This document shows positions 18,236-26,819 of a stretch of 64,000 nt of DNA, piece by piece. Made by a program: the position numbers and the translations under genes. Under the pieces are notes generated by a model that was not told the origin of the DNA, searched no databases, and worked only from the letters and a program-made list of their open reading frames with translations. The stretch is from assembly GCF_019236175.1 (NCBI RefSeq), contig NZ_JAFAJM010000003.1:208510-272509 (forward strand). The letters run 5' to 3'. The first letter of the stretch is position 1, and each line of letters starts with the position of its first letter. The DNA comes from Chryseobacterium sp. (GTDB taxonomy: Bacteria > Bacteroidota > Bacteroidia > Flavobacteriales > Weeksellaceae).

Positions 18236-19198
18236 TTACAATGACAATACAATTTTACCGAACAAAGGTCTGCTGCGTTTTGCATCCTCTATTCTGTAAT
18301 GGGCATTCTGAACATCTTCAATCGGATAAATACTGTCAATCACCGGTTTTACTTTACCGCTTTCAATTAAACGGGTAATATGATGCAGCTCATCTCTGCT
18401 TTGACGGGTAAAAACAAAATGATATGTCGCATTTTTTTCCCACGCATGGATAAGATTTTGCGGTCGGGATATGTCAACCAGACTTATAATTTTGCCGTAA
18501 TCAGCCAATGCAAGCGGACTTTCAGAAAGGGTGCTGCCTCCTACAGTATCAATAATGATATCCACTCCTTTTCCTTTTGTATGAGCTTGTATTTCTTCAA
18601 TATAGTTTTTTGTATGATGATCAATGATGACATCCGCTCCGAGTTTCCGGAGCTCTTCATGTAAAATATGTTGTCCTGTAGTATATACAAAAGCTCCCAG
18701 TGATTTGGCAACCTGTATGGCCAGTGTTCCAACACCACCGGCGCCGCCGAGGATGAGAATAGTATCTCCCTTCTTTAACTGTCCCCGCACTACAAGCATT
18801 TCCCATACTGTTCCTCCGATGAGAGGAATTGCAGCCGCTTCTTCATAGCTAAGATGATCCGGCATTCTCGATAACGAAGATTCTTCAGTAAGATGATATT
18901 CAGCATAACTGCCCTGACTGCCGAAACGTGGAGGATAATAGACTTTATCACCGGGTTTCCAGTTTTTTACGGCTTCACCTACAGCTATAATTTCACCTGC
19001 AACATCATGACCGGTTACAATGGGGGTCTCAAACAATGAAGCGTAATCTCCGCGTCTCACCTGAAAATCAAGTGGATTGACTGAGGTAGCCTTTACTTTT
19101 ACCAGTACATGCAATGGTTCTGTAATGAGAGGAGCAGGCATTTCTTTTAATTGAAGGACTTCCGGTCCGCCATAATTTTTAATGGTAATTGTTTTCAT
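18236..19198 (-). CDS. Quinone-oxidoreductase-like NADP-dependent MDR dehydrogenase
   Basis: The 320-residue medium-chain reductase lacks zinc ligands. It has the opening ITIKNYGGPEVLQLKEMPAP, VTGHDVAGEIIAVGE and the NADP-binding loop ILGGAGGVGTLAIQVAKSLG. Members reduce quinones, enones or similar electrophiles. It follows the alpha/beta hydrolase gene by 12 bp on the minus strand, forming a two-gene operon divergent from a LysR regulator. Confidence 0.92.
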   Translation of the reverse strand: MKTITIKNYGGPEVLQLKEMPAPLITEPLHVLVKVKATSVNPLDFQVRRGDYASLFETPIVTGHDVAGEIIAVGEAVKNWKPGDKVYYPPRFGSQGSYAEYHLTEESSLSRMPDHLSYEEAAAIPLIGGTVWEMLVVRGQLKKGDTILILGGAGGVGTLAIQVAKSLGAFVYTTGQHILHEELRKLGADVIIDHHTKNYIEEIQAHTKGKGVDIIIDTVGGSTLSESPLALADYGKIISLVDISRPQNLIHAWEKNATYHFVFTRQSRDELHHITRLIESGKVKPVIDSIYPIEDVQNAHYRIEDAKRSRPLFGKIVLSL

Positions 19199-19210
19199 AA
19201 TTCTATATTA

Positions 19211-20188
19211 TTATTTCGGTAAGGTTCCCATAAATTCAAGGATTTCAGTACCGATTTCATCAGCGTTCGTTTCCAGTGCAAAGTGACCGGTATCATAAAA
19301 CTTTAACCGTGCAGCCGGCAGATCCTTTTGATATGCTTCAGCTCCTTGGGGCAGGAAGTACGGATCTTTATTTCCCCATACCAACAATAACTTAGGCTGA
19401 TATTTTCTGAAATATTCATGGAATTTGGGATACAGGGCTACATTGGTTCTGTAATCTTTTACCAAATCCAGCTGGATTTCTATATTGCCCGGTCTGTCAA
19501 GAAATTTCTGATCCAGTGTATAGGTTTCCGGTGCAATTAAAGACGGATCGGAGACCCCATGATGGTATTGAAAGTAGGTCGCTTCCCGGGAAACAAAATC
19601 TTTTAGGGAAAGGCGGTTGGCTTCCGACGGATCTCTCCAGTATTTCTGTATCGGATTCCACTCATTGCTTAGCCCTTCTTCGTAAGCATTTCCGTTTTGT
19701 GAAATAATACCTGTGATTTTTTCAGGATTGTTCATGGCCACGCGTAAACCTACCGGTGCTCCATAGTCAAAGATATAAATGGCAAAACGTTTCATCTTCA
19801 GCTGCTCCGTAAATGCCTGTACTGTACGAGCGAGATGGTCAAATGTGTAAGCAAACTCCTTATGATCCGGAGCATCCGAATATCCGAATCCCGGTAGATC
19901 CGGAGCTATGACGTGGTATTTTTTACTCAGTATCGGAATCAGGTTCCTGAACATATGAGAAGAGGTAGGGTATCCGTGCAAAAGAAGTATTGTAGGAGCC
20001 GAGGCGGAGCCGGATTCCCTGTAAAATAAATGAAGTCCGTTGACTTTAATGTTGCGGTAATGAATAGTCTGGTTTTCCATAATGTGATGATTTAGATTGG
20101 ATTTCTGATTAGACTGAGCCTGTGCTACAGGAGCTGTGAACAAGCCAAAAGATAGCACTGCAATGAATGGTCTGAATATTATTTTCAT
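19211..20188 (-). CDS. Exported alpha/beta hydrolase (haloalkane dehalogenase/epoxide hydrolase type)
   Basis: The 325-residue protein has an N-terminal signal peptide ending near APVAQAQS, so it is probably periplasmic. Fold landmarks are LLLHGYPTSSHMFRNLIP (oxyanion HGYP), the elbow YIFDYGAPVGLRVA with Asp as probable nucleophile, and the C-terminal YDTGHFALET supplying His. An Asp nucleophile points to dehalogenase or epoxide-hydrolase chemistry rather than ester hydrolysis; the true substrate is unknown. First gene of an operon with an MDR reductase and likely controlled by the divergent LysR protein. Confidence 0.88.
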   Translation of the reverse strand: MKIIFRPFIAVLSFGLFTAPVAQAQSNQKSNLNHHIMENQTIHYRNIKVNGLHLFYRESGSASAPTILLLHGYPTSSHMFRNLIPILSKKYHVIAPDLPGFGYSDAPDHKEFAYTFDHLARTVQAFTEQLKMKRFAIYIFDYGAPVGLRVAMNNPEKITGIISQNGNAYEEGLSNEWNPIQKYWRDPSEANRLSLKDFVSREATYFQYHHGVSDPSLIAPETYTLDQKFLDRPGNIEIQLDLVKDYRTNVALYPKFHEYFRKYQPKLLLVWGNKDPYFLPQGAEAYQKDLPAARLKFYDTGHFALETNADEIGTEILEFMGTLPK

Positions 20189-20206
20189 TTATTTTTTTTT
20201 GATTTT

Positions 20207-20226
20207 CAAAATTAATACGGATATTT
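20207..20226. promoter_or_regulatory. Divergent promoter region, hydrolase operon / LysR gene
   Basis: On the minus strand TAATTTTG (20207-20214) is a perfect -7 box for the hydrolase operon, 19 bp before its ATG. On the plus strand GATATTTG (20219-20226) is one base off the consensus and would serve the LysR gene. Overlapping divergent promoters are usual for LysR systems. Confidence 0.5.
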
Positions 20227-20273
20227 GATTATTGAAAACGATTAATTTTAATTGCAGTAATCACATTTAATGA

Positions 20274-21146
20274 TTGATTGAAATGAATATAAATGATCTG
20301 AAAATATTTGAAGCCGTAGCAGAAAGCGGGAGTTTTACAAAAGCAGCATCTATGATGTTTACAGTACAGTCTAATGTTACAGCAAGAATAAAAAGCCTTG
20401 AAGATGAATTTGATACTCAGCTTTTTGCCCGTACATCCCGAAAGGTGGAGCTTACTTCTGAAGGAATGATCCTGATGCAGTATTGTAAACAGATTCAGCA
20501 TCTTATTGAAGAAGCAAAATACAATATCCGAAGTGGTGACAGTATCAGAGGAAACCTGAAAATAGGTTGTATCGAAACAACAATGGTATTAAAAGCCCCT
20601 GAAATCCTCAAAACCTTTGAAGAAAAATATCCGGATATTGAGCTGGAATTCAAATCGGATACCAGAAGTTCACTGATATCCGGTGTTTTAGACTACAGCC
20701 TTGATGCGGCGTTTGTTTCGGCTCCCATTCATATGACCGGACTGGAAAAAATCAATATAAAAGAAGAGCAGCTCGTTATAGTAACCTCTTCAAAAGGTCC
20801 GCAATTGCAGACCTTGCTTACAAAATCACCTTTAAAAATTGTTGTGTTTGATGACGGGTGTATTTTTAGAGAAAGGTTTGAATCTTGGCTGAGCCATAAA
20901 GGCGTGCTTAATTATAAAAGTACTGTCCTGAATTCTTTCGAAGGAATTATTAATTTTGTAGAAGCAGGTCTGGGAATCAGTATACTGCCGGAAGAAATTG
21001 TTTCCAGATATTATTCAGGAAGAGAGATCAGAACCTATACTTTAAATAAGCAGCTTGGAACCATGAATACGGTTCTTGTTTTTAGAAAAGACGGGCCAAA
21101 ATCCAAAGCCTTACAATGTTTTATCGATATGCATGCACAAACATAA
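20274..21146 (+). CDS. LysR-family transcriptional regulator
   Basis: The 290-residue protein has a typical N-terminal HTH (LKIFEAVAESGSFTKAASMM ... SNVTARIKSLEDEFDTQLFA) and a periplasmic-binding-like effector domain from about residue 90. An ATG three codons later (MNINDLKIF) is an equally good start. It is divergent from the hydrolase-reductase operon, its probable target, and lies 6 bp before an AraC-type gene with which it is likely co-transcribed. Confidence 0.94.
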   Translation: MIEMNINDLKIFEAVAESGSFTKAASMMFTVQSNVTARIKSLEDEFDTQLFARTSRKVELTSEGMILMQYCKQIQHLIEEAKYNIRSGDSIRGNLKIGCIETTMVLKAPEILKTFEEKYPDIELEFKSDTRSSLISGVLDYSLDAAFVSAPIHMTGLEKINIKEEQLVIVTSSKGPQLQTLLTKSPLKIVVFDDGCIFRERFESWLSHKGVLNYKSTVLNSFEGIINFVEAGLGISILPEEIVSRYYSGREIRTYTLNKQLGTMNTVLVFRKDGPKSKALQCFIDMHAQT

Positions 21147-21152
21147 AAGACT

Positions 21153-22058
21153 ATGGCAAAAACAACCGAAACGCTTGAAGAATTTTACAGAAATAAATAC
21201 GGTATGCTATCCGGGGATTATCCCAACAATGACGGTCAGTTTAACATCTTCAGAATTGAAGACAGCATAAATACCGGTACCTCTTCACCCACTTTTATCC
21301 GAAGGGACTTTTATAAAATTATGCTGTTTCAGGGAAATAATGTATTTCATTATGGAGACCGGAGTATTCCGATAACCGGAAATACTTTGCTTTTCTTTAC
21401 TCCTCATGTACCGTATACTTATGAGTCTTTAGAAGCAGGTACTACAGGCTGTTTCTGCGTTTTCAAAGACGAGTTTTTTAAAGCAAATTTTCGTTTAAAC
21501 CTCTTTGAACTTCCTTTATTCATAGCAGGAACACATCCTGTTTTTAGTTTACAGGAAGAAGAAGCCTCAGAAATAAAGATAATATTTGAAAAAATAATCA
21601 GAGAGGTGGATTCTGACTTTGTTTATAAATATGAGCTCATTAAAAATTATGTTAGTGAATTAATCTATTACGGAATGAAATTACAACCTGTCCATATTTC
21701 TGCCGAACATAATAACGCGGCTTCAAGAGTTACCTCCGTATTTATGGAACTGCTGGAACGTCAGTTTCCTATTGAATCTACAGCACAACGTTTTGAACTG
21801 CGTTCACCGAAAGCTTTTGCCGACAGAATGTCTATTCATGTCAATTATCTTAATCGGGCGATAAAAAAACGGACAGGACGGACTACTACACAGCACATCT
21901 TTGAACGGCTGATCTCCGAAGCAAAAATTCTTTTAAAATATACCGACTGGAATATTTCCGAAATCAGTCATGTACTCGGCTTTGAAGATCAGGCTCATTT
22001 TAATAATTTTTTTAAGAAACATACTGACACGACTCCTACAAGTATAAGACAGGTTTGA
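21153..22058 (+). CDS. AraC-family transcriptional regulator
   Basis: The 301-residue protein has an N-terminal cupin-type domain (GNTLLFFTPHVPYTYESLEA) and C-terminal HTH motifs around MSIHVNYLNRAIKKRTGRTT and ISEISHVLGFEDQAHFNNFF. Its stop codon lies inside the first copy of a 17-bp direct repeat that probably is its own binding site for the following SDR gene. Confidence 0.92.
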   Translation: MAKTTETLEEFYRNKYGMLSGDYPNNDGQFNIFRIEDSINTGTSSPTFIRRDFYKIMLFQGNNVFHYGDRSIPITGNTLLFFTPHVPYTYESLEAGTTGCFCVFKDEFFKANFRLNLFELPLFIAGTHPVFSLQEEEASEIKIIFEKIIREVDSDFVYKYELIKNYVSELIYYGMKLQPVHISAEHNNAASRVTSVFMELLERQFPIESTAQRFELRSPKAFADRMSIHVNYLNRAIKKRTGRTTTQHIFERLISEAKILLKYTDWNISEISHVLGFEDQAHFNNFFKKHTDTTPTSIRQV

Positions 22059-22089
22059 ATCTGACAAATTCCGGTTTGTATCTGACAAA
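22052..22089 (+). promoter_or_regulatory. Direct repeat with 21-bp period, AraC-type operator
   Basis: GGTTTGAATCTGACAAA (22052-22068) and GGTTTGTATCTGACAAA (22073-22089) match at 16 of 17 bases and are exactly 21 bp apart, two helical turns, the classic spacing for an AraC dimer. A perfect -7 box TAATTTTG follows at 22110-22117, placing the sites at about -33 to -70 of the SDR promoter. Confidence 0.8.
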
Positions 22090-22132
22090 ATATCCATGGA
22101 CGGATGCTATAATTTTGTATGAAATAAAAGTT

Positions 22133-22966
22133 ATGAATCATACAAAAATCTGGTATATTACCGGAGCATCTAAAGGAATGGGGTTTTCATTAGTAAAGAA
22201 GTTGCTGGAGAAGGGACATCGGGTAGCAGCAACATCAAGAACAATAAAAGCCTTTGAAGGAATGAGTGCTGATGCGGAAAATTTTCTTCCGTTGGAAGTG
22301 GATCTGAAAAATGAAAAATCTATAGAACAGTCCATTGAAAAAGCGATAAAAAAATTTGGCCATCTGGACGTTGTTGTCAATAATGCCGGTTATGGACTGG
22401 GTGGAGCTCTGGAGGAACTCAATACCGAAGAGATTGAGGGAAACTTTCAAATCAATTTCTTCGCTGTCGTAAAAGTGATCCGTAAGGTGTTGCCTTATTT
22501 AAGAAATCAGCGTTCAGGTTATATTATTAATATCTCATCGATTGCCGGTTTTGCACCCGGTTTGGGATGGAGCATGTACTCTGCTGCAAAATTTGCAGTA
22601 ACCGGATTATCAGAGGCATTGGCCAATGACCTGAAACCGTTGGGAATTCATGTGACAGCGGTTTTGCCCGGATGGTTCCGTACCGGTTTTGCGAAACCGG
22701 ATTCCCTTGTTTTCAGTGAGAACCGGATTGATGATTACGAATTCCTGAGGAAAGCTCATCAGAAAATGAATGAAATAGACGGAAAGCAATTAGGAGACCC
22801 TGATAAGATCGCCGACGTTTTTATTGCATTAACAGAGACTACAACCCCGCCGGTTTTATTATTCTTAGGCTCCGACGCCGCTCAGAGAGCTCAGGATAAA
22901 ATTGAACAGGTATCAGTTCAGATCAGAGAGTGGAAAACTCTTTCTTCATCAACAGACTTTAAGTAA
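22133..22966 (+). CDS. Short-chain dehydrogenase/reductase
   Basis: The start is placed at ATG 22133 (MNHTKIWYITGASKGMG), 16 bp after the -7 box; an upstream in-frame ATG would run through the operator. The 277-residue protein has TGASKGMG, NNAGYG, catalytic NISSIAG and YSAAK. It is a classical SDR of unknown substrate, probably activated by the AraC protein encoded just before it. Confidence 0.92.
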   Translation: MNHTKIWYITGASKGMGFSLVKKLLEKGHRVAATSRTIKAFEGMSADAENFLPLEVDLKNEKSIEQSIEKAIKKFGHLDVVVNNAGYGLGGALEELNTEEIEGNFQINFFAVVKVIRKVLPYLRNQRSGYIINISSIAGFAPGLGWSMYSAAKFAVTGLSEALANDLKPLGIHVTAVLPGWFRTGFAKPDSLVFSENRIDDYEFLRKAHQKMNEIDGKQLGDPDKIADVFIALTETTTPPVLLFLGSDAAQRAQDKIEQVSVQIREWKTLSSSTDFK

Positions 22967-22998
22967 CAGATCGCCGCAGTATGATCCCTGAGAAAGTT

Positions 22999-23043
22999 TT
23001 TACCAAATGATAAAATATTCCGTAATAAGTATCGCTAACTTTG
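22999..23043 (+). promoter_or_regulatory. Crp-type operator and promoter of the crp/fnr-like gene
   Basis: TTTACCAAATGATAAA (22999-23014, centre 23006.5) is a near-palindrome followed by a perfect -7 box TAACTTTG (23036-23043). The dyad centre is 36.5 bp from the end of that box, or about -41.5 from the predicted start, the class II activator position. The same arrangement recurs before the next gene. Confidence 0.78.
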
Positions 23044-23048
23044 TGATC

Positions 23049-23606
23049 ATGGAAGAATTTTTAGAATTTATATTGCAGTTCGGTCATTTAAATAAACAGC
23101 AGACTGACCTTATTGCAGGCAAAGGGAAAGAAATAGAGCTTCACAAAGACGAATATTTTGCCGAAGCAGGAAAAGTGCTGAAACAGGTCGGGTTTATCCT
23201 TGATGGTATTCTCCGTATCTGCTATTATAATAATAAAGGTGAAGAAATTACTAAAATTTTTATGGAAGAAAAACATTTGCTTTTCCATCTGAAAAATGTG
23301 CCTTCCACAGAATATATTCAGGCTGCAACTCCCTGCAGGCTTCTGGTGTTTTCTAATCAGGACTGGAAAGAGATTTCAGATACGATCATAGACTGGGAAA
23401 ATATTATTCAGAAGATTACGAATAAGTCCCTTGCCCGGAAGCTTGAAAGAGTAAGCCCGCTGGTGTCTCAGGATGCTACTACCCGATATTTGGAATTTAT
23501 GGAAAAATATCCCACATTGGTTAACCGTATTCCTTTGTCATATATAGCTTCTTATCTGGGAATCACACAACAGTCATTAAGCAGAATAAGAAAAAACATC
23601 CGCTAA
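23049..23606 (+). CDS. Crp/Fnr-family transcriptional regulator
   Basis: The start is placed at ATG 23049 (MEEFLEFILQFGHL), 5 nt after the -7 box; a start 42 bp upstream would fall inside the promoter. The 185-residue protein has a cyclic-nucleotide-binding-like barrel (YFAEAGKVLKQVGFILDGIL) and a C-terminal HTH (IPLSYIASYLGITQQSLSRI). It has no Fnr-type Cys cluster. It probably controls its own gene and the following SDR through matching dyads. Confidence 0.92.
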   Translation: MEEFLEFILQFGHLNKQQTDLIAGKGKEIELHKDEYFAEAGKVLKQVGFILDGILRICYYNNKGEEITKIFMEEKHLLFHLKNVPSTEYIQAATPCRLLVFSNQDWKEISDTIIDWENIIQKITNKSLARKLERVSPLVSQDATTRYLEFMEKYPTLVNRIPLSYIASYLGITQQSLSRIRKNIR

Positions 23607-23613
23607 CTTACTT

Positions 23614-23658
23614 TTTACCAAATGGTAAACTCTTTCTTTTTTTATCGATGCACTTTTG
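23614..23658 (+). promoter_or_regulatory. Crp-type operator and promoter of the downstream SDR
   Basis: TTTACCAAATGGTAAA (23614-23629, centre 23621.5) has perfect 7-base arms around AA. A one-mismatch -7 box CACTTTTG ends at 23658, again 36.5 bp from the dyad centre. It differs by one base from the site before the regulator gene itself. Confidence 0.78.
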
Positions 23659-23683
23659 TAGAATCAATTTAAAAATTTAAAAA

Positions 23684-24493
23684 ATGAAACCAAGCATTTT
23701 TATTACAGGAGCATCATCAGGATTAGGAAAAGCAACGGCTAAATTATTTGCCACAAAAGGATGGACGGTACTTGCCGCCATGCGTTATCCCGAAAAAGAA
23801 ACTGAGCTTACAGCATTTCCGGACATTCATCTGCTGAAATTAGACATCAGTGATCCGAAACAAATTATCGGAATAGCCTCAGAAGCAGAAAAAATAAGTC
23901 CGGTAAGTATTGTACTGAATAATGCTGCTTATGGATTAATGGGACCTTTTGAAGGAACTAGCGATGAACAGCTGGCCCAACAGATTAATACCAATTTTTT
24001 AGGAACCCTGCTTGTGACGAAAGCCTTTCTTCCTTATCTCAGATCCAGAAGAAAAGGAACGGTAATGACCGTTACTTCTTCAACGGCCAATATTCCCTAT
24101 CCGTTTGTTTCCGTGTATGCAGCAACGAAAGCCGCGTTAGAAACCTGGACAGAAGGAATGAGCTATGAACTGAATGAATTCGGTATCAGAATCAAAACAA
24201 TTCTTCCTGCCTATATGCAGACCCATTTTGGCAGCAATGCACAGATCGTTTCACATCCTGCCTATCAGAATGTTTTCAGTCAATATATAACAGCCATGAA
24301 AGCTGATTCCGCCATGAAACGTGATACGCCGGAGTCTATTGCCCATAGGGTTTATGAAGCAGCAACAGATGATCAGCAGCAGCTGCATTACACAGCCGGA
24401 GATCTGGCCGCAGCAGAATATGAATGGCTGAGAAAAGACGGTATTGAAACGGTGATCAATATGATGAATCAGCGATTGTTGAATGCATTATAA
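23684..24493 (+). CDS. Short-chain dehydrogenase/reductase
   Basis: The 269-residue classical SDR shows IFITGASSGLGKATA, VLNNAAYGLMG, the catalytic strand TVTSSTAN and VYAATKAAL. Substrate unknown. It has its own Crp-type promoter just downstream of the crp/fnr-like gene, so it is the best candidate target of that regulator. A terminator lies 210 bp beyond the stop. Confidence 0.92.
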   Translation: MKPSIFITGASSGLGKATAKLFATKGWTVLAAMRYPEKETELTAFPDIHLLKLDISDPKQIIGIASEAEKISPVSIVLNNAAYGLMGPFEGTSDEQLAQQINTNFLGTLLVTKAFLPYLRSRRKGTVMTVTSSTANIPYPFVSVYAATKAALETWTEGMSYELNEFGIRIKTILPAYMQTHFGSNAQIVSHPAYQNVFSQYITAMKADSAMKRDTPESIAHRVYEAATDDQQQLHYTAGDLAAAEYEWLRKDGIETVINMMNQRLLNAL

Positions 24494-24702
24494 TTGGGCA
24501 TTTCTATGGGGTTAAAAAACAGATAAGATCATTGAGAGTCTATTAGTTTTGAACACCGGCATCCCAGCTAATAAATCCAAAGGGTAGAAAAAGTTTGATG
24601 ATTCTATAATGTATTATTCTACATTGTTGATTTTCAATACGTATCATAAATGATTAGATTCGCTGTAAGAATAATTTTTTCTTTTCATTTAATGTTTTTT
24701 TG

Positions 24703-24734
24703 AACCTGTTTTAAAAATTAAAACAGGTTTTTTT
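24703..24734 (+). terminator. Intrinsic terminator
   Basis: Arms AACCTGTTTT and AAAACAGGTT around a 7-base AT loop, followed by a run of T. It closes the SDR transcript; the 200 bp before it shows no other feature. Confidence 0.85.
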
Positions 24735-24802
24735 AGAATTGTAGTTTATTATATTTTTAAAGAAAGCTATAGTAGAAATTTATTTATAAAATATCCATTT
24801 TT

Positions 24803-25579
24803 ATGGTACCAAGATCAAGATGTATAGTTCTATCAGGTTTTTTGACGTTATCATTTATTTTTCTGATATGTTTTGGCTGTTGCAATATAGAGAAAGGTAC
24901 TTTTTTAATCAAAAACAACGACTTAAGGATAGGGAGTCCGGGAGATTATCCCCCACTCAGTATGTATGATCGTATAAAAGGACGATTCAGTGGAAAAGAT
25001 ATCGAGTTAATAGAAAAATTTGGAAAGAATAAAAGAAAAAAAATAATTTTTATTAAAACAACATGGAAGAGCCTTTCTGATGATATGTTGGCAGGTAAAT
25101 TTGATATCGCTATCGGTGGTATTTCTATCAGTGAAAAAAGAAAGCAGTTATTCATTTTCTCTGTTCCTCTGCTTATTGATCGAAAAGTGGCACTTTTTAG
25201 AAAAAAAGATTCTCTGAAATACACCCATTTTTACAATATGGATACTCCTAATACTATAATTGTAGAAAACAAGGGAGGAACAAATGAAATTTTTGCGGAA
25301 AAAAATATACATCATGCCTGTTTAAAAGTGGTTTCCAAAAATGAGGAAACGTTAGAACTCCTACTGGCCCATAAAGCTGATATTATGTTTACTGATGAAA
25401 CGGAAGCTCAATTCAGGATAAAAAATAATCCCGAACTTTCCTGGAGACCCCTTGATGAAAAAATAAGTCCTCCATTCGAAAAAGCTTTTATGTTTAACAA
25501 GAGAGATACATTATTAAAATCACAATTCGATAACTGGATTAAATGTTCAACATATCATGATCCATTTCAAAAATCGTAA
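24803..25579 (+). CDS. Cyclohexadienyl dehydratase (PheC)-like or amino-acid-binding lipoprotein
   Basis: The 258-residue protein is a family 3 solute-binding fold with a lipoprotein signal (cluster FLICFGCC). From residue 40 it runs GSPGDYPPLS, KFDIAIGGISISEKRKQLF, VENKGGTNEIFAEKN and ADIMFTDETEAQFRIK. These last motifs resemble PheC, the periplasmic prephenate/arogenate dehydratase that evolved from a binding protein, more than ordinary ABC receptors. No ABC permease or ATPase gene is adjacent, which also argues for an enzyme. Activity is unproven; it could be an orphan receptor. Confidence 0.72.
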   Translation: MVPRSRCIVLSGFLTLSFIFLICFGCCNIEKGTFLIKNNDLRIGSPGDYPPLSMYDRIKGRFSGKDIELIEKFGKNKRKKIIFIKTTWKSLSDDMLAGKFDIAIGGISISEKRKQLFIFSVPLLIDRKVALFRKKDSLKYTHFYNMDTPNTIIVENKGGTNEIFAEKNIHHACLKVVSKNEETLELLLAHKADIMFTDETEAQFRIKNNPELSWRPLDEKISPPFEKAFMFNKRDTLLKSQFDNWIKCSTYHDPFQKS

Positions 25580-25633
25580 TCAGAATTAATAAAAGATTGG
25601 ATTAACATTATATTTTACCTTACTATAAAAAAT

Positions 25634-25664
25634 GAGACCGGAATTAATATAGAATTCCGGTCTC
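25634..25664. terminator. Bidirectional terminator-like hairpin
   Basis: Perfect 12-base arms GAGACCGGAATT and AATTCCGGTCTC around a 7-base loop. The T-tract is on the minus-strand side (ATTTTTTA), so it may stop leftward transcription as well as the plus-strand gene. Its flank AAAATGAGAC is shared with the hairpins at 28.43 and 29.86 kb. Confidence 0.7.
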
Positions 25665-26123
25665 TTCCCCCTGGATTAAGAAAAACAAATACCTAACTGC
25701 AAAATATTCTGACTTTTATTTTTTTAATTGTTCCGTAAAAGAGATAAAAAATTGAATAAAGAGGGATCTGAACATTACTATAAAAACGTTGTACATGAAA
25801 AAAAATCTTTCAAATCTGGCTCTTTATTCAATAAAAAAATATATATAAAATTTGTGTTCTCTAAGGATTAATCATGTATGGTTTTTCATGATGTTTTACT
25901 GTCTTTTTAATTTTATCCGGATTTATTTTAAAATTGGGCAAACCGGATGGTTTTTATATGAAGTTCAGTTAATCATTCTAAGAAAAATTATTAGATGAGC
26001 CCCAGCCGATGTTGCCCAATGAAAAATTAAATCTGTTTTTTTTTAGAGCTGTAGATTACAGAACAAATGAATTTTTTATAATAACAAAACTCATAGGACT
26101 GAATTTAAAATTTAGAGTATTAT
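25665..26123. other. Gene-free AT-rich interval
   Basis: No convincing gene was found. A 17-codon reading frame beginning MKKNLSNLALYSIKKYI at 25795 is noted but unsupported. Confidence 0.5.
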
Positions 26124-26819
26124 TTAGGGAATAGGAGGGCTATAGCTTCCGGTATAGTTTCCGTCTGCAGCAGTGATGTCCTGTCCCTGTATGACCTGTC
26201 CTTTATTCATAATGAGGGTATAAATGGTCCATGTTCCGTTGGTGTTATCTGAAGTTGTCATATCAGAATAGTCTGCTTTTAAAACCCACCTTCCATTATT
26301 TACTAAAGCATATACATTAGGGTGCATTATGCTGGTTAAAGGTGGTTGTGGAGTCTGGGATGCATTTTTTACTAAAGCTTTATTGAATAAAGCATTAACG
26401 ACTACAACCGTATAATCACTGGCAGATATATTGGTATTAAAATTTCCGACATTGTCCTGACTACCGGTGAGTATGAATTTCTGATAATAGAAAGGGGCTT
26501 TCATCAGCCTTTGCCATAGATTTCCATCAAAATAATAATACCCTTCAATCGTTACATTCGCTGTTTTAGGGCTTGTTGAAGTCACCGGATTGGTGACGTA
26601 CACAAGGGCTCCTTTTTGTGCTGTGCTGTATTGAGCATCAGCGGCCTTGATCTGATCTCCGGTAAGGCGTGGAAATATAGCCCCTTCCGCTGTACTTCCG
26701 TCTGTTTTTTTAGCCACCACGTCTAAAGTGGCATTCGGCGATACCATATTAATTCCGATCTGGGAAAAAAGCATAGAGCTTACCGGAAACAGCATGGCTA
26801 TAAAATATTTCTTTTTCAT
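26124..26819 (-). CDS. Exported protein, 'GIN' paralogue family, member 1
   Basis: The 231-residue protein has a Sec signal (MKKKYFIAMLFPVSSMLFSQ), then IGINMVSPNATLDVVAKK, EGAIFPRLTGDQIKAADA, TAQKGALVYVT and EGYYYFDGNLWQRLM. It ends with a beta-rich domain containing GTWTIYTLIMNKGQV. The same order occurs in the proteins at 27.35 and 29.96 kb. These are secreted or surface proteins of unknown role, common in Chryseobacterium. No T9SS tail is seen. No promoter of the TTCTACA type was found before it, unlike its neighbour. Confidence 0.82.
   Translation of the reverse strand: MKKKYFIAMLFPVSSMLFSQIGINMVSPNATLDVVAKKTDGSTAEGAIFPRLTGDQIKAADAQYSTAQKGALVYVTNPVTSTSPKTANVTIEGYYYFDGNLWQRLMKAPFYYQKFILTGSQDNVGNFNTNISASDYTVVVVNALFNKALVKNASQTPQPPLTSIMHPNVYALVNNGRWVLKADYSDMTTSDNTNGTWTIYTLIMNKGQVIQGQDITAADGNYTGSYSPPIP

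Noticed and set aside
25795..25848. 17-codon frame MKKNLSNL... resembling a bacteriocin-like leader
   Set aside because: It lacks the GG cleavage motif and there is no transporter or promoter support.
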